A DNA stretch of 64,000 nucleotides from Burkholderiaceae bacterium (lineage in GTDB: Bacteria > Pseudomonadota > Gammaproteobacteria > Burkholderiales > Burkholderiaceae_E), in contig JAJPES010000052.1 of assembly GCA_021166725.1 (NCBI GenBank), positions 1 to 64,000 on the forward strand. Direction: 5' to 3'. Numbering within the stretch: position 1 is the first letter of the stretch; each line of letters starts with the position of its first letter. This document shows, piece after piece, positions 29,183 to 40,012 of this stretch. Made by a program: the position numbers and the translations under genes. The notes under the pieces are model-generated. The model worked only from the letters and a program-made list of their open reading frames with translations, made no database searches and was not told the origin of the DNA.

Positions 29183-29992
29183 TCACGCCGCCGACGGCAG
29201 CGGTTCCGGACGAGGCGGGGCGCCGGCCGACATCGTGAGGACCTCGTGGCCGGTCTCGGTGACGAGGATCATGTGTTCCCATTGCGCCGACAGGCTGTGG
29301 TCCTTGGTGACGATGGTCCAGCCGTCGGCGAGCTCGCGCACCTCGCGGCGTCCTGCGTTGATCATCGGCTCGATCGTGAAGATCATTCCCGGGCGCAGCG
29401 TCTCGCCGACTCCGGGCCGCCCGTAGTGCAGCACCTGCGGCTCCTCGTGGAAGCGTTCACCGATGCCGTGCCCGCAGAATTCGCGCACGACCGAATAGCC
29501 GCTCGCCTCGGCGTGCTTCTGGATCGCGTGCCCGATGTCGCCGAGCGTTGCGCCCGGGCGTACCTGGTCGATGCCGATCCACATGCACTCGAAGGTGACG
29601 CGGCACAACCGGCGTGCGGCCACCGACGGTTCGCCGACCAGGAACATGCGGCTGGTGTCGCCGTGGTAGCCGTCCTTGATCACGGTGATGTCGATGTTGA
29701 GGATGTCGCCGTTCTTCAGTACCCGTTCGCCGGGGATGCCGTGGCAGACCTGGTGGTTCACCGAAGTGCAGATCGACCTCGGATACGGCGAATAGCCGGG
29801 AGGCGCGTAATTGAGCGGCGCAGGCACCGTGCCCTGCACATCGATCATGTACCGGTGGCAAAGGCGATCGAGCTCGTCGGTGGTGATGCCGGCCTTCACG
29901 AAGGGGGCGACGTGGTCGAGGACTTCGCCGGCGAGCCGGCCCGCGATGCGCATCGCCTCGATCTGCGGGGCGGACTTGAGGATGACTGCCAT
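29183..29992 (-). CDS. map: Methionine aminopeptidase, type I
   Basis: Removes N-terminal Met from nascent proteins; 269 aa with the pita-bread fold. The five metal ligands lie in the usual contexts: NIDITV and GDTSRMF (two Asp), CGHGIGERFHEEP (His), FTIEPM (Glu) and QWEHMI (Glu). It is divergent from rpsB, 190 bp apart, as in most proteobacteria, and is followed by glnD in the same direction. Confidence 0.97.
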   Translation of the reverse strand: MAVILKSAPQIEAMRIAGRLAGEVLDHVAPFVKAGITTDELDRLCHRYMIDVQGTVPAPLNYAPPGYSPYPRSICTSVNHQVCHGIPGERVLKNGDILNIDITVIKDGYHGDTSRMFLVGEPSVAARRLCRVTFECMWIGIDQVRPGATLGDIGHAIQKHAEASGYSVVREFCGHGIGERFHEEPQVLHYGRPGVGETLRPGMIFTIEPMINAGRREVRELADGWTIVTKDHSLSAQWEHMILVTETGHEVLTMSAGAPPRPEPLPSAA

Positions 29993-30005
29993 GCTAGAAT
30001 TATAG
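29976..30005 (+). promoter_or_regulatory. Candidate rpsB promoter in the map-rpsB gap
   Basis: TTGAGG (29,976-29,981) and TTATAG (30,000-30,005) are spaced 18 bp. The AT-rich TAGAATTATAGG stands out in this GC-rich sequence. It would give rpsB a leader of about 170 nt, room for S2 autoregulation known in E. coli. I could not identify a specific leader motif by eye. Confidence 0.35.
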
Positions 30006-30182
30006 GCTTCGCTCGAGGCGCATGCCGCGGGTGAGACGTCCGGGCTCGCCCCGGGCGGGAACGCGGATAACCCCGCGGCAAATCGCGCGCACCGCCGATC
30101 GAGGGTGCCGTCTCGTGAGCCGTATTCCGGTTGCGCGACGGTTCAAGGCGATGCGTCGGACCCAACCCGATCGGAGTCTGTC

Positions 30183-30929
30183 ATGTCCGTTTCCATGCGG
30201 CAAATGCTCGAGGCCGGAGTGCATTTCGGCCACCAGACGCGGTTCTGGAATCCCCGGATGGCGCCCTATCTCTACGGGCACCGCAACCGCATCCACATCT
30301 TCAACCTCGAGAAGTCGCTCGCGCAGTACGACGATGCGATGAAGTACCTGCGCCAGCTCGCCGCCAATCGCGGCACGGTGCTCTTCGTCGGCACGAAGCG
30401 GCAGGCACGCGAGATCCTCGCCGAGGAGGCGCAGCGCGCCGGCATGCCCTACGTCGACCAGCGCTGGCTCGGCGGCATGCTCACCAACTTCAAGACCGTC
30501 AAGATGTCGATCAAGCGCCTGAAGGACATGGAAACCACCGTCTCCGAAGGCGGCATGGAGCGCATGTCGAAGAAGGAATCGCTGCTGTTCCAGCGCGAGC
30601 TCGACAAGCTGCAGAAGAGCCTGGGCGGCATCAAGGACATGGGCGCGCTGCCCGATGCGATGTTCGTCATCGACGTCGGCTTTCACCGCATCGCCGTCAC
30701 CGAGGCGAACAAGCTGGGCATTCCGATCGTCGCCGTCGTCGACAGCAACCATTCGCCGGCCGGCATCGATCACGTCATCCCGGGCAACGACGACTCCGGC
30801 AAGGCGATCCGCCTGTACGCGCGCGGTGCGGCCGATGCCATCCTCGAAGGCCGTGCAGCGGCGCTGCAGGAAATCACCAAGAGCGCCGCCGACGAGGAAG
30901 AGTTCGTCGAGCTCGAAGACGAAGAATGA
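30183..30929 (+). CDS. rpsB: 30S ribosomal protein S2
   Basis: 248-aa S2 protein of the small ribosomal subunit. The start [18 protein letters not shown] is the family start; later motifs [22 protein letters not shown] and VVDSNHSP are diagnostic. The acidic tail [11 protein letters not shown] is usual for betaproteobacteria. It heads the rpsB-tsf-pyrH-frr cluster. The stop codon lies inside an 11-bp tandem repeat (30,924-30,953). Confidence 0.98.
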   Translation: MSVSMRQMLEAGVHFGHQTRFWNPRMAPYLYGHRNRIHIFNLEKSLAQYDDAMKYLRQLAANRGTVLFVGTKRQAREILAEEAQRAGMPYVDQRWLGGMLTNFKTVKMSIKRLKDMETTVSEGGMERMSKKESLLFQRELDKLQKSLGGIKDMGALPDAMFVIDVGFHRIAVTEANKLGIPIVAVVDSNHSPAGIDHVIPGNDDSGKAIRLYARGAADAILEGRAAALQEITKSAADEEEFVELEDEE

Positions 30930-30953
30930 GCAGGGAATGAGCAGGGAATGAGC
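30924..30953 (+). repeat. 11-bp tandem repeat at the rpsB stop
   Basis: GAATGAGCAGG is repeated exactly twice (30,924-30,934; 30,935-30,945) and a third time in part. Each unit contains ATGA, so the rpsB stop codon is duplicated in spacing. A replication-slippage origin is likely. Confidence 0.85.
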
Positions 30954-31018
30954 GAAGGATGAGGCAAGCGCGGGCGGTCGAACCGCCTGCGGGCCGCAGC
31001 GAAGCAAGGAGCTCAACG

Positions 31019-31939
31019 ATGACGGCGATAACCGCCAGCATGGTCAAGGAACTGCGCGAGAAGACCGACGCGCCGATGATGGAGTGCAAGAAGGCGCTGG
31101 CCGAGGCCGGCGGCGATCTCGCCCGCGCCGAGGAAATCCTGCGCGTGAAGCTGGGCAACAAGGCGAGCAAGGCGGCTGCGCGCGTGGCTGCCGAAGGCGT
31201 GGTCGCGCTGTGGATCGCCGACGACGCGAAGCTCGGCGCCCTGGACGAGGACAACAGCGAAACCGACTTCGTCGCCAAGAACGACGATTTTCTCGCGTTC
31301 GCGCGCACGCTCGCCGAGCGCGTCGGTACGCAGGCGCCGGCCGACGTCGACGCGCTCTCGCAACTGCCGATCGACGGCGGAACCGTCGAGCAGGTGCGCA
31401 CGGCGCTGGTCGGGCGCATCGGCGAGAACATCTCGGTGCGTCGTTTCGTGCGCCTGCAGGCGAAGGGGAGGCTCGCCTCCTACGTGCACGGCGGCTCGAA
31501 GATCGGCGTGATGGTCGATCTGGTCGGCGGCGACGACGCGCTTGCGCGCGACCTCGCGATGCACATCGCCGCGAGCAAGCCGAGGGCGTTGTCGCGCGAG
31601 GGCGTGCCGGCCGCCGACGTCGAGCGCGAGCGTTCGATCGCGCAGCAGAAGGCCGACGAGGAACAGGCCAGGGCGAAGGCCGAGGGCAAGGCGGGCAAGC
31701 CTGCGGAGATCGTCGCGAAGATGGTCGACGGTGCGGTGCAGAAGTACCTGAAGGAAGTCACGCTGCTCGGCCAGCCCTTCGTCAAGGACGACAAGCAGAC
31801 GGTGGAGCAGTTGCTGAAGGCGCGCGGCGCGCAGGTCGCGCAGTTCGTGCTGTTCGTCGTCGGCGAGGGCATCGAGCGCAAGCAGTCCGATTTCGCCGCC
31901 GAGGTGGCGGCCCAGGCGGCGGCCGCCGCCGGTCGTTGA
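31019..31939 (+). CDS. tsf: Elongation factor Ts
   Basis: 306-aa nucleotide exchange factor for EF-Tu. The N-terminal UBA-like domain ([20 protein letters not shown]) and the EF-Tu-contacting [13 protein letters not shown] are diagnostic. It follows rpsB by 89 bp, with GGAG upstream of its ATG. In E. coli the two are co-transcribed, with attenuation between them. Confidence 0.98.
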   Translation: MTAITASMVKELREKTDAPMMECKKALAEAGGDLARAEEILRVKLGNKASKAAARVAAEGVVALWIADDAKLGALDEDNSETDFVAKNDDFLAFARTLAERVGTQAPADVDALSQLPIDGGTVEQVRTALVGRIGENISVRRFVRLQAKGRLASYVHGGSKIGVMVDLVGGDDALARDLAMHIAASKPRALSREGVPAADVERERSIAQQKADEEQARAKAEGKAGKPAEIVAKMVDGAVQKYLKEVTLLGQPFVKDDKQTVEQLLKARGAQVAQFVLFVVGEGIERKQSDFAAEVAAQAAAAAGR

Positions 31940-31982
31940 CGCCCGGCGCAACAGGCGACGCCGCAGCGCACCAGGAGAGTCC

Positions 31983-32780
31983 GTGAGCTCCAACGACAGC
32001 CCCGTCGCAGCTACGCCCGACTCCCTGACCGGCGCCCCGGCGCGGGCGGGCGCCGGTGCGCCGGCCCCGCAGCTTCGCTATCGTCGCGTGTTGCTCAAGC
32101 TCTCCGGCGAAGCGTTGATGGGCGACGATGCCTACGGCATCAACGCCGACACGCTGCAGCGCATGGTCGAGGAGATCGCCTCGGTCGTGGCGATGGGCGT
32201 GGAGTTGGCCATCGTGATCGGCGGGGGCAACATCTTTCGCGGCGTGGCGGGCGGGGCCGCGGGCATGGACCGCGCCACGGCCGACTACATGGGAATGCTC
32301 GCCACGGTGATGAATTCGCTGGCGCTGCAGGACGCGCTGCGCCAGCATGGCGTGGTTGCGCGCGTGCAATCGGCGTTGAAGATCGAGCAGGTTGTCGAGT
32401 CGTACATCCGGCCGAAGGCGCTGCGCTACCTCGAGGAGGGCAAGGTCGTCATCTTCGCTGCCGGAACCGGCAATCCCTTCTTCACCACCGACACCGCTGC
32501 GGCGCTGCGCGGCGCCGAGATGGGCGCCGAGGTCGTCCTCAAGGCAACCAAGGTCGATGGCGTCTACAGCGCCGACCCGATGCTCGATCCGTCCGCCCAG
32601 CGCTTCGCGCGCATCAGCTTCGACGAGGCGATCGCGCGGCATCTGAAGGTCATGGACGCCACCGCCTTCGCTCTGTGTCGCGATCGCAAGCTGCCGATCA
32701 AGGTCTTCTCGATCCTCGGTGCGGGCGCGCTGCAGCGCGCCTTGTGCAGCGACGACGAAGGTACGCTGGTCCATGTGTGA
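31983..32780 (+). CDS. pyrH: Uridylate (UMP) kinase
   Basis: Hexameric kinase making UDP; 265 aa. [15 protein letters not shown] begins the conserved core at about residue 33 and is preceded by an unusual Ala/Pro/Ser-rich extension. The GGGNIFRG substrate loop and [12 protein letters not shown] are the family signatures. The GTG start at 31,983 has GGAGAG upstream (31,973-31,978), so the extension is probably translated. It is followed by frr after 63 bp. Confidence 0.96.
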   Translation: MSSNDSPVAATPDSLTGAPARAGAGAPAPQLRYRRVLLKLSGEALMGDDAYGINADTLQRMVEEIASVVAMGVELAIVIGGGNIFRGVAGGAAGMDRATADYMGMLATVMNSLALQDALRQHGVVARVQSALKIEQVVESYIRPKALRYLEEGKVVIFAAGTGNPFFTTDTAAALRGAEMGAEVVLKATKVDGVYSADPMLDPSAQRFARISFDEAIARHLKVMDATAFALCRDRKLPIKVFSILGAGALQRALCSDDEGTLVHV

Positions 32781-32843
32781 ATCCACGCGCGCATTGCGTC
32801 GCCTTGCCGGCACGACGCGCGCGCACTGTTGTGCGGAGGAATC

Positions 32844-33404
32844 ATGAGCATTGCTGAAATCCGGCAATCGGCCGAGCAGAAGATGCAGAAGTCGATCGAC
32901 TCGCTGCGCACCAGCCTGGCGAAGGTGCGCACCGGGCGCGCGCACGCGGGCCTGCTCGACCACATCCACGTCGACTACTACGGCACGTCGGTGCCGATCG
33001 GGCAGGTCGCCAACGTCACGGTGCAGGATGCGCGCACGCTGGGCGTGCAGCCGTGGGAGAAGAAGATGGTCCAGGTCGTCGACAAGGCCATCCGCGAGTC
33101 CGACCTCGGGCTCAATCCCTCCACCAGCGGCGACCTGATCCGCGTGCCCATGCCGCCGCTGTCCGAGGAGCGCCGTCGCGAGCTCACGAAGGTCGTCAAG
33201 CACGAGGGGGAGCAGGCCAAGGTCGCCGTGCGCAACCTGCGGCGCGACGCCAACGAGCACCTGAAGAAACTCGTCAAGGACAAGGAGATCTCCGAGGACG
33301 ACGAGCGGCGCGCCGTCGACGAAATCCAGAAGCTTACCGACCGCTTCGTCGTCGAGATCGACCAGGTCCTCGACGTCAAGGAGCGCGAGATCATGACGGT
33401 GTGA
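32844..33404 (+). CDS. frr: Ribosome recycling factor
   Basis: 186-aa tRNA-mimic protein that, with EF-G, splits post-termination ribosomes. [13 protein letters not shown] and the [14 protein letters not shown] region are diagnostic. The ATG at 32,844 has GGAGGA 7 bases upstream, the strongest ribosome-binding site in this cluster. Confidence 0.98.
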   Translation: MSIAEIRQSAEQKMQKSIDSLRTSLAKVRTGRAHAGLLDHIHVDYYGTSVPIGQVANVTVQDARTLGVQPWEKKMVQVVDKAIRESDLGLNPSTSGDLIRVPMPPLSEERRRELTKVVKHEGEQAKVAVRNLRRDANEHLKKLVKDKEISEDDERRAVDEIQKLTDRFVVEIDQVLDVKEREIMTV

Positions 33405-33417
33405 TCCGTCGAGCCTC

Positions 33418-34215
33418 GTGTCAAACCTCACGTCGCCCGCTACGATGATTCCTGTATCGAGCACCACGATCACCGTGCCGCGTTCGCGCGACGTGCCGCG
33501 CCACGTCGCGATCATCATGGACGGCAACGGGCGCTGGGCCACGCAGCGGCGGCTGCCGCGCGTGGCCGGCCATGCCAGGGGCGTCGAGGCGGTGCGCGCC
33601 ACCGTCGAGGCATGCGCGAAGCGCGGCGTCGAGTTCCTCACGCTGTTCGCGTTCAGTTCCGAGAACTGGCGCCGCCCGGCCGACGAGGTGTCGCTCCTGA
33701 TGCGGCTGTTCGTCACCGCGCTCGAGCGCGAGGTCGCCCAGTTGCGCGCCAACGGCATCCGCCTGCGCGTCGTCGGCGATCTTTCGGCCTTCGAGCCGCG
33801 CCTGCGCAAGCTGATCACCCACGCCGAGACGCGAACCGCGGCGAACCGGCGGCTGACGCTGACCATTGCGGCCAACTACGGCGGGCGCTGGGACATCCTG
33901 CAGGCCATGCAGTCGATGCTGCGCGCACAACCCGAGCTCGCCGACGACCCCGACCGCATCGGCGAGCAGGCGCTGTCGCCGCACCTGGCGCTCGCCTATG
34001 CGCCGGAGCCCGACCTGTTCGTGCGCACCGGCGGCGAGCAGCGCATCAGCAATTTCCTGTTGTGGCAGCTCGCCTATACCGAGCTGTACTTCACCGACAC
34101 GTTCTGGCCCGACTTCGATGCCGCGGCGCTCGATTGCGCGATCGAATCGTTCCGGCGACGCGAGCGCCGCTTCGGCCGCACGAGCGAGCAGGTTTCTGCC
34201 GCCGAAGCGGGCTGA
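33418..34215 (+). CDS. uppS: Undecaprenyl diphosphate synthase (cis-prenyltransferase)
   Basis: Makes C55 undecaprenyl diphosphate, the lipid carrier for peptidoglycan and O-antigen; up to 265 aa. The motif [13 protein letters not shown] carries the catalytic Asp; FSSENWRRP and the C-terminal [15 protein letters not shown] are diagnostic. The start is uncertain: GTG 33,418 (13 bp after frr) or ATG 33,445. Its TGA stop is directly followed by a truncated copy of the palindromic element described at 40,520. Confidence 0.95.
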   Translation: MSNLTSPATMIPVSSTTITVPRSRDVPRHVAIIMDGNGRWATQRRLPRVAGHARGVEAVRATVEACAKRGVEFLTLFAFSSENWRRPADEVSLLMRLFVTALEREVAQLRANGIRLRVVGDLSAFEPRLRKLITHAETRTAANRRLTLTIAANYGGRWDILQAMQSMLRAQPELADDPDRIGEQALSPHLALAYAPEPDLFVRTGGEQRISNFLLWQLAYTELYFTDTFWPDFDAAALDCAIESFRRRERRFGRTSEQVSAAEAG

Positions 34216-34244
34216 GAAGCTGTGAACGAATCCGTCCTGCCCGC
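34216..34244. repeat. Truncated copy of the 159-bp stop-codon-linked element
   Basis: The 29 bases after the uppS stop match the left end of the element at 40,520 at 27 of 29 positions (GAAGC, GTGAACGAATCCGTC, TGCCCGC). The match then ends abruptly. As in the complete copies it begins exactly at the base after a TGA stop codon. Confidence 0.75.
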
Positions 34245-34270
34245 GTCGCGCTGAGCCTCAGGTCGCGTCG

Positions 34271-35092
34271 ATGCTCGGCAAGCGAGTCGCCACCGCCCTG
34301 GTGCTGCTGGCGATCCTGTTGCCGCCGATCTTCTTCTTCGACGCGTGGGTCTGGGGCGCCGTCACGCTCGTCTTCCTTGCCGTGGCGACCTGGGAATGGG
34401 CGCGGCTGGTCGCCGGCGTGCGCGCCGCGGCCGGCGCGGCGGCCGGGCTCGCGGTCGCCGGGGCAGCGCTGCTCGCCTGGCGCGAGACCGCCGGTTGGCC
34501 GGCGTCCTTCGTCCTTGCCGTGTGCGCGGCTGCCACCGTCGCCTGGCTGTGGCTCGGCCCGACCCACTTGCGCGCGCACGATGCGCGGCGTGGCGGCCTG
34601 GCGCTGGCCGCAGGCTGGCTGCTCGCCTGCTGGGTCGCGCTGGTTGCGTTGCGGGCGATCGGCCCGCTGGCGCTGCTCGCCGCGATGGCGATCGTCTGGG
34701 TGGCCGACATCGCCGCCTATTTCGCCGGCCGTGCGTTCGGCCGGCGCAAGCTCGCACCTTCGATCAGCCCGGGCAAGAGTCGCGAAGGCGCGCTCGGCGG
34801 TTTCGTCGCCGTGGCCGTGCTCGGACTGCTCGCCGCGTCGAGCCCGTCGCTGTCGTCGACGTTGCCGGCGCGACTGGTCGACGCCTGGGGTGCGCCGGCG
34901 GCCGTCGTGGTGCTCGTCGCGCTTGCCGCGTTGTCGATCGTCGGCGACCTGCACGAGTCGCTGCTCAAGCGCCAGGCGGGTGTGAAGGACAGCGGCACGG
35001 TGCTGCCCGGCCATGGCGGCGTGCTCGATCGCATCGACGCGCTCGTTCCCGTGATGCCTGCCGCCATGCTGCTGCATCGGCTGCTGGGATAA
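34271..35092 (+). CDS. cdsA: Phosphatidate cytidylyltransferase (CDP-diglyceride synthase)
   Basis: 273-aa inner-membrane enzyme making CDP-diacylglycerol for all phospholipids. There are about seven hydrophobic segments. The C-terminal CDP-diglyceride synthetase signature spans [10 protein letters not shown] to [18 protein letters not shown] and [12 protein letters not shown], with the metal-binding acidic residues in place. Its start follows the truncated repeat after uppS. Confidence 0.96.
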   Translation: MLGKRVATALVLLAILLPPIFFFDAWVWGAVTLVFLAVATWEWARLVAGVRAAAGAAAGLAVAGAALLAWRETAGWPASFVLAVCAAATVAWLWLGPTHLRAHDARRGGLALAAGWLLACWVALVALRAIGPLALLAAMAIVWVADIAAYFAGRAFGRRKLAPSISPGKSREGALGGFVAVAVLGLLAASSPSLSSTLPARLVDAWGAPAAVVVLVALAALSIVGDLHESLLKRQAGVKDSGTVLPGHGGVLDRIDALVPVMPAAMLLHRLLG

Positions 35093-35103
35093 TCGGCTCC
35101 GCC

Positions 35104-36288
35104 ATGCAGACGCTCATGATTCTCGGCGCCACCGGTTCGATCGGCCGCAGCACGCTCGACGTCGTCGCGCGGCACCCCGATCGCTATCGCGTGTTCGCGC
35201 TCGGCGCGCAGCGCCGCGACGACGAGTTGTACGAGCAATGCCTGCGGTATGCGCCGCGCTACGCGGCGCTGGCCGACGAGCCGGCCGCGCGTCGCCTGGC
35301 CGAGCGCATCGCGGACGCCGGCCTCGACACCGAGGTGCTGGGCGGCCCATCGGCGCTCGCCGCGCTCGCCGCGCACGAGGAGGTGGACACCGTGATGGCG
35401 GCAATCGTCGGCGCCGCCGGGCTCGCTCCGACGATCGCTGCCGCGCGTGCCGGCAAGCGCATCCTGCTGGCGAACAAGGAATCGCTGGTGATGGCCGGAG
35501 AAGTCTTCCTGCGCGCGTGCCGCGAAGGCGAGGCGACGGTACTGCCGATCGACAGCGAGCACAACGCCGTGTTCCAGTGCCTGCCCTCCAACGGTCGCGG
35601 CGGACGCGGCTGTCCGGGCGTGCGCCGCATCGTGCTCACCGCGTCCGGAGGGCCGTTTCGCGGTGCCACCTACGAGCAGATGGGCGACGCGACGCCCGAG
35701 CAGGCCTGCGCGCACCCGAAGTGGTCGATGGGCCGGAAGATCTCGGTCGACTCGGCCACGATGATGAACAAGGGCCTGGAGCTGATCGAGGCTTTTCATC
35801 TGTTCGGCGTCGCCGGCTCGCAACTGGACGTACTCGTGCATCCGCAGAGCATCGTGCATTCGCTCGTCGAGTACGAGGACGGCTCGGTGCTCGCGCAGAT
35901 GGGCAACCCCGACATGCGCACTCCCATTGCGCAGGCGCTCGCGCATCCCGAGCGCATCGACAGCGGCGTGGCGCCGCTCGACCTGGTCTCGATCGGGCAA
36001 CTCGAGTTCGAAGCGCCCGATGCGCAACGGTTTCCCTGCCTGCGCCTGGCGCGCGAGGCGCTCGCCGCCGGCGGCGCGGCGCCGTGCATCCTGAACGCGG
36101 CCAACGAGATCGCGGTGTCGGCCTTTCTCGAACGCACGATCCGCTTCACCGACATTGCCGCCGTCACCGAAGCCGTATTGAATTCGATCGGCGCGCGCCC
36201 CGCCGGCGCTACCATCGAAGAAGTCTTCGCCATCGACGCGGAGGCGCGCTCGGCCGCGCACGACCGCCTCGGGAGGTGCCCTGCATGA
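35104..36288 (+). CDS. dxr: 1-deoxy-D-xylulose 5-phosphate reductoisomerase
   Basis: 394-aa NADPH enzyme of the MEP isoprenoid pathway, the target of fosmidomycin. [13 protein letters not shown] is the NADPH loop. [20 protein letters not shown] and SGGPFR carry metal and substrate residues, and [23 protein letters not shown] is the flexible loop and metal site. The product pathway feeds uppS upstream. Its stop overlaps the rseP ATG by 4 bp. Confidence 0.97.
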   Translation: MQTLMILGATGSIGRSTLDVVARHPDRYRVFALGAQRRDDELYEQCLRYAPRYAALADEPAARRLAERIADAGLDTEVLGGPSALAALAAHEEVDTVMAAIVGAAGLAPTIAAARAGKRILLANKESLVMAGEVFLRACREGEATVLPIDSEHNAVFQCLPSNGRGGRGCPGVRRIVLTASGGPFRGATYEQMGDATPEQACAHPKWSMGRKISVDSATMMNKGLELIEAFHLFGVAGSQLDVLVHPQSIVHSLVEYEDGSVLAQMGNPDMRTPIAQALAHPERIDSGVAPLDLVSIGQLEFEAPDAQRFPCLRLAREALAAGGAAPCILNAANEIAVSAFLERTIRFTDIAAVTEAVLNSIGARPAGATIEEVFAIDAEARSAAHDRLGRCPA

Positions 36289-37622
36289 ACACGCTCCAGA
36301 CGATCGTCGCGTTCCTCGCGGCGCTCACGCTGCTCATCTTCGTGCACGAGATGGGCCACTACCTGGTCGCCCGCTGGTGCGACGTGAAGGTGCTGCGCTT
36401 TTCCATCGGCTTCGGCCGGCCCCTGTTGCGCTGGCACTCGGGCCCCGATCGCACCGAGTGGGCGATCGCGTCGATTCCGCTCGGCGGCTACGTGCGCATG
36501 CTCGACGAGCGCGACCCCGATTGCGGTCCGATCGCGCCGCACGAACTGCCGCGCGCCTTCACACGCAAGTCGCTGCTGCAGCGCTCGGCGATCGTCGTCG
36601 CCGGGCCGCTGGCCAACTTCCTGCTGGCCATCGTGCTGTATGCGGCGATGGGTTGGGTCGGCATGCAGGAACCGTCCGCGCTGATCGATGCGCCTGCGCC
36701 GGGCACCCCCGCGGCGGCCGCGCACCTCGAGGCCGGCGACCGCGTGCTCGAAGCCGACGGCAGCGTCGTGCGCTCGTGGAACGACCTGCGCCTGGCGCTG
36801 CTCGAACCGGTGATCGAGCAGCGCGCCGCCACGCTCCTCGTCGAGCACGACGGCGAGCGGCGTTCGGTGCGACTCGACGCGAGCGGATTGCCGGCCGACG
36901 AGGCCGAACGCGATTTCCTCGGTACGCTGGGCCTGCGCATCGCGCCCGGCGACGTCGCAATCGGCAACGTGGTCGCCGGCGGCGCTGCCGAGCGCGACGG
37001 ACTGCGCGCCGGCGACCTGATCCGCGCGATCGACGGCAAGCCGATCGAACGCGCCCGGCAGGTGATCGACGTGGTGCAGGCGAGCGCGGGGCAACCGCTT
37101 CGTTTCGGCGTGCTGCGCGACGGCGCCGAAGTCACGCTGTCGGTGACGCCTCGGCAGCAGGAGGGCGTCGGCCGCATCGGCGCCGGACTGCAGGATCGGC
37201 TCGCGATGCAGACGGTGCGCTTCGGACCGCTCGAATCGATCGGCCAGGGCGCGCGCCAGACGTGGGAGATGTCGGCGTTCTCGCTGCGGATGATGGGCAA
37301 GATGGTCACCGGCGAGTTGTCGCTGCGCAATTTGAGCGGGCCGGTGACGATCGCCGATCTCGCCGGGCAGACGGTGCGCGTGGGGTGGCTCGCCTACCTG
37401 AGCTTTCTCGCGCTGATCAGCATCAGCCTGGGAGTGCTGAATCTGCTGCCGATTCCCGTTCTCGACGGGGGGCATTTGGTATATTACGCGCTCGAAGCGC
37501 TCAAGGGCAGGCCGCTGTCGGAACGCTTCATGGCGGTCACGCAGAAGGCCGGCCTGGCGATCATCATGATGATGATGGCAGTCGCGCTGTTCAACGATTT
37601 CACTCGGTTGATCGGTTCCTGA
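36285..37622 (+). CDS. rseP: Site-2 intramembrane zinc protease RseP
   Basis: 445-aa inner-membrane protease that cuts anti-sigma-E RseA and clears signal peptides. The zinc site HEMGH (His21, Glu22, His25) is in the first membrane segment. Tandem PDZ domains follow (about 120-300), and [11 protein letters not shown], the third zinc ligand region, lies near the C-terminus. It sits between dxr and bamA, linking envelope stress sensing with outer-membrane assembly, as in E. coli. Confidence 0.97.
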   Translation: MNTLQTIVAFLAALTLLIFVHEMGHYLVARWCDVKVLRFSIGFGRPLLRWHSGPDRTEWAIASIPLGGYVRMLDERDPDCGPIAPHELPRAFTRKSLLQRSAIVVAGPLANFLLAIVLYAAMGWVGMQEPSALIDAPAPGTPAAAAHLEAGDRVLEADGSVVRSWNDLRLALLEPVIEQRAATLLVEHDGERRSVRLDASGLPADEAERDFLGTLGLRIAPGDVAIGNVVAGGAAERDGLRAGDLIRAIDGKPIERARQVIDVVQASAGQPLRFGVLRDGAEVTLSVTPRQQEGVGRIGAGLQDRLAMQTVRFGPLESIGQGARQTWEMSAFSLRMMGKMVTGELSLRNLSGPVTIADLAGQTVRVGWLAYLSFLALISISLGVLNLLPIPVLDGGHLVYYALEALKGRPLSERFMAVTQKAGLAIIMMMMAVALFNDFTRLIGS

Positions 37623-37626
37623 ACGA

Positions 37627-39966
37627 ATGCATTTCGCTCGACGCCGACCGGGGCGCAAGCCGGGTGCGGCGCAACGGGCGCTCGCCATTCTGCTGCTGGC
37701 GGTATTCCCTGCCGTCGCCGGCGCCTTCGAACCTTTCAAGATCCGCGACATCCGCGTCGAAGGCGTGCAGCGCACCGAGCCCGGCACGGTCTTCAGCTAC
37801 CTGCCGGTTCGCGTCGGCGACACGATGACCGACGAGAAGGCGAGCGAGGCCGTCAAGGCATTGTTCGCCACCGGGTTCTTCCGCGACGTGCGCCTCGAGG
37901 CCGATGGCGACGTGCTCGTCGTGCATGTCGAGGAGCGTCCGGCGATCGCGTCGGTGGACATCACCGGCGCCAAGGAGTTCGACAAGGACACGCTGCGCAA
38001 GATGCTGCGCGACCAGGGCCTGGCCGAGTCGCGCATCTTCGATCGCGCCGTGCTCGAGCGCGCCGAGCAGGAACTCAAGCGCCAGTACCTTGCGCGCGGC
38101 AAGTACGGCGTGCAGATCACCTCGACGATCACGCCGCTCGAGCGCAACCGCGTCGGCATCACGCTGGCCGTCGAGGAAGGGCAGAACGCGCGCATCACCG
38201 CGATCCGTTTCGTCGGCAACAAGGCGTTCAGCGAGAAGCAGCTGCTCGACGAGATGCGGCTCACCACGCCGGGCTGGTTCACCTGGTACTCGAAGAACGA
38301 CCAGTACGCGCGCGAGAAGCTCGCCGGCGACCTCGAAGCGCTGCGCTCGTTCTATCTCGATCGCGGCTACCTGGAGTTCGCGATCGAATCCACGCAGGTG
38401 TCGATCTCGCCCGACAAGGAAAGCGTGGAAATCACCATCGACGTGCACGAAGGCGAACAGTTCCGCGTGTCGCAGGTCCGCTTCGGCGGCGAACTGCTCG
38501 GCCGTGAGGAGGAGTTCGCCAGCCTCGTCGAGCTGAAACCCGGCGACGTCTTCTCCGGCAGCAAGCTGAGCGACTCCACCAAGCGCATCTCCGAGCGACT
38601 CGGCGCGCTCGGCTACGCGTTCGCCAACGTGAACGCGGTGCCCGACATCGATCGCGAGAAGCGCGAGGTGGCTTTCGACGTTCTCGTCGATCCGGGGCGC
38701 CGCGTATACGTGCGCCGCATCGACATCGCGGGCAACCTGCGCACGCGCGACGAAGTCATTCGCCGCGAGCTGCGCCAGTTCGAGGATGCGTGGTACGACG
38801 CCGAGAAGATCCGGCTGTCGCGCGAGCGCATCGATCGTCTCGGTTACTTCACCGAGGTGCGCATCGAGTCGCGTCCGGTGGCCGGGGCACCCGACCAGGT
38901 CGACCTCGAAGTGATCGTCACCGAGCGGCCCACCGGCAACATCACGCTCGGCGTCGGCTTCTCGAGCACGGACAAGGTCATCCTCTCCGGTTCCATCGTG
39001 CAGCACAACTTCCTCGGCACCGGGAAGTCGCTCGCGCTCGACGTGAACACGAGCCGCCTGTCGCGCACGATCGTCGTCTCGTACACCGATCCGTACTTCA
39101 CGCCCGACGGCGTGAGCCGCTCTTTCGACCTGTACACGCGCAGCTTCAACGCCGACGAGCTCGGGCTGGGCGACTATCGCACCCGCGCGAGCGGCGTGGG
39201 GCTGCGCTTCGGCATCCCGTACACCGAGTTCGACCGCATCAGCCTGGGCACCACCTTCGAGCGCAACGACGTGCACCTCGGGGCGCTGCCGCCGGTGCGC
39301 TACCAGCAGTTCGTCGACGACTTCGGAACGTCGAGCACCGCGTGGCTCGCCAACATCGGCTGGGTGCGCGACAGTCGCGACAGCGCGATCGTTCCCACGC
39401 GCGGACGCGTGCAGACGGCGAACTTCGAGGTGACGATGCCGGTCGCCGAGCTGCGCTACTGGCGTGCGACCTACCTGCACCAGTGGTACTACCCGCTGGG
39501 GCGCGACTACACCTTCGCGCTGAACGGCGACCTCGGCATAGGGCGCGGCTTCGGTGGCGAACCCTATCCGATCTTCAAGAACTTCTACGCGGGCGGCATC
39601 GGGTCGGTGCGCGGCTACTACCCGAGCTCGCTGGGGCCGAAGGAGCTGGAGACCACGCGGCTGGGGGGCACGCGCCTGGTGCCGCTGGGCGGACAGACGC
39701 GCGTGGTCGGCAGCGCCGAATTCATCTTCCCGTTGCCCGGCACCGGGCACGATCGCACCATCCGTTCCTTCGTCTTCATGGACGCCGGCACCGTTTTTCC
39801 CGAGGGCGAGACGGTGAGCCTGGGCGACCTGCGCTATTCCGCAGGCATCGGCCTGACCTGGCTGTCGCCGATCGGGCCGCTGAAGCTGAGCATAGCCGCC
39901 CCACTGCGCAAGCGCGAGGGCGATCGCACGCAGCGGCTGCAGTTCCAGATCGGCACCGGGTTCTGA
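37627..39966 (+). CDS. bamA: Outer membrane protein assembly factor BamA
   Basis: 779-aa Omp85 protein that inserts beta-barrel proteins. The signal peptide ends about residue 33 (AVAGA then FEPF). Five POTRA domains run to about 425, then a 16-strand barrel with the lid-lock motif VRGY at 661-664, and a C-terminal Phe. It starts 4 bp after rseP and is followed by skp, the periplasmic chaperone that delivers its substrates. Confidence 0.98.
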   Translation: MHFARRRPGRKPGAAQRALAILLLAVFPAVAGAFEPFKIRDIRVEGVQRTEPGTVFSYLPVRVGDTMTDEKASEAVKALFATGFFRDVRLEADGDVLVVHVEERPAIASVDITGAKEFDKDTLRKMLRDQGLAESRIFDRAVLERAEQELKRQYLARGKYGVQITSTITPLERNRVGITLAVEEGQNARITAIRFVGNKAFSEKQLLDEMRLTTPGWFTWYSKNDQYAREKLAGDLEALRSFYLDRGYLEFAIESTQVSISPDKESVEITIDVHEGEQFRVSQVRFGGELLGREEEFASLVELKPGDVFSGSKLSDSTKRISERLGALGYAFANVNAVPDIDREKREVAFDVLVDPGRRVYVRRIDIAGNLRTRDEVIRRELRQFEDAWYDAEKIRLSRERIDRLGYFTEVRIESRPVAGAPDQVDLEVIVTERPTGNITLGVGFSSTDKVILSGSIVQHNFLGTGKSLALDVNTSRLSRTIVVSYTDPYFTPDGVSRSFDLYTRSFNADELGLGDYRTRASGVGLRFGIPYTEFDRISLGTTFERNDVHLGALPPVRYQQFVDDFGTSSTAWLANIGWVRDSRDSAIVPTRGRVQTANFEVTMPVAELRYWRATYLHQWYYPLGRDYTFALNGDLGIGRGFGGEPYPIFKNFYAGGIGSVRGYYPSSLGPKELETTRLGGTRLVPLGGQTRVVGSAEFIFPLPGTGHDRTIRSFVFMDAGTVFPEGETVSLGDLRYSAGIGLTWLSPIGPLKLSIAAPLRKREGDRTQRLQFQIGTGF

Positions 39967-40012
39967 ACGCTATGCGACAATTCGTGCCACTCTTCGAGAC
40001 AGGAAGTGCCGG

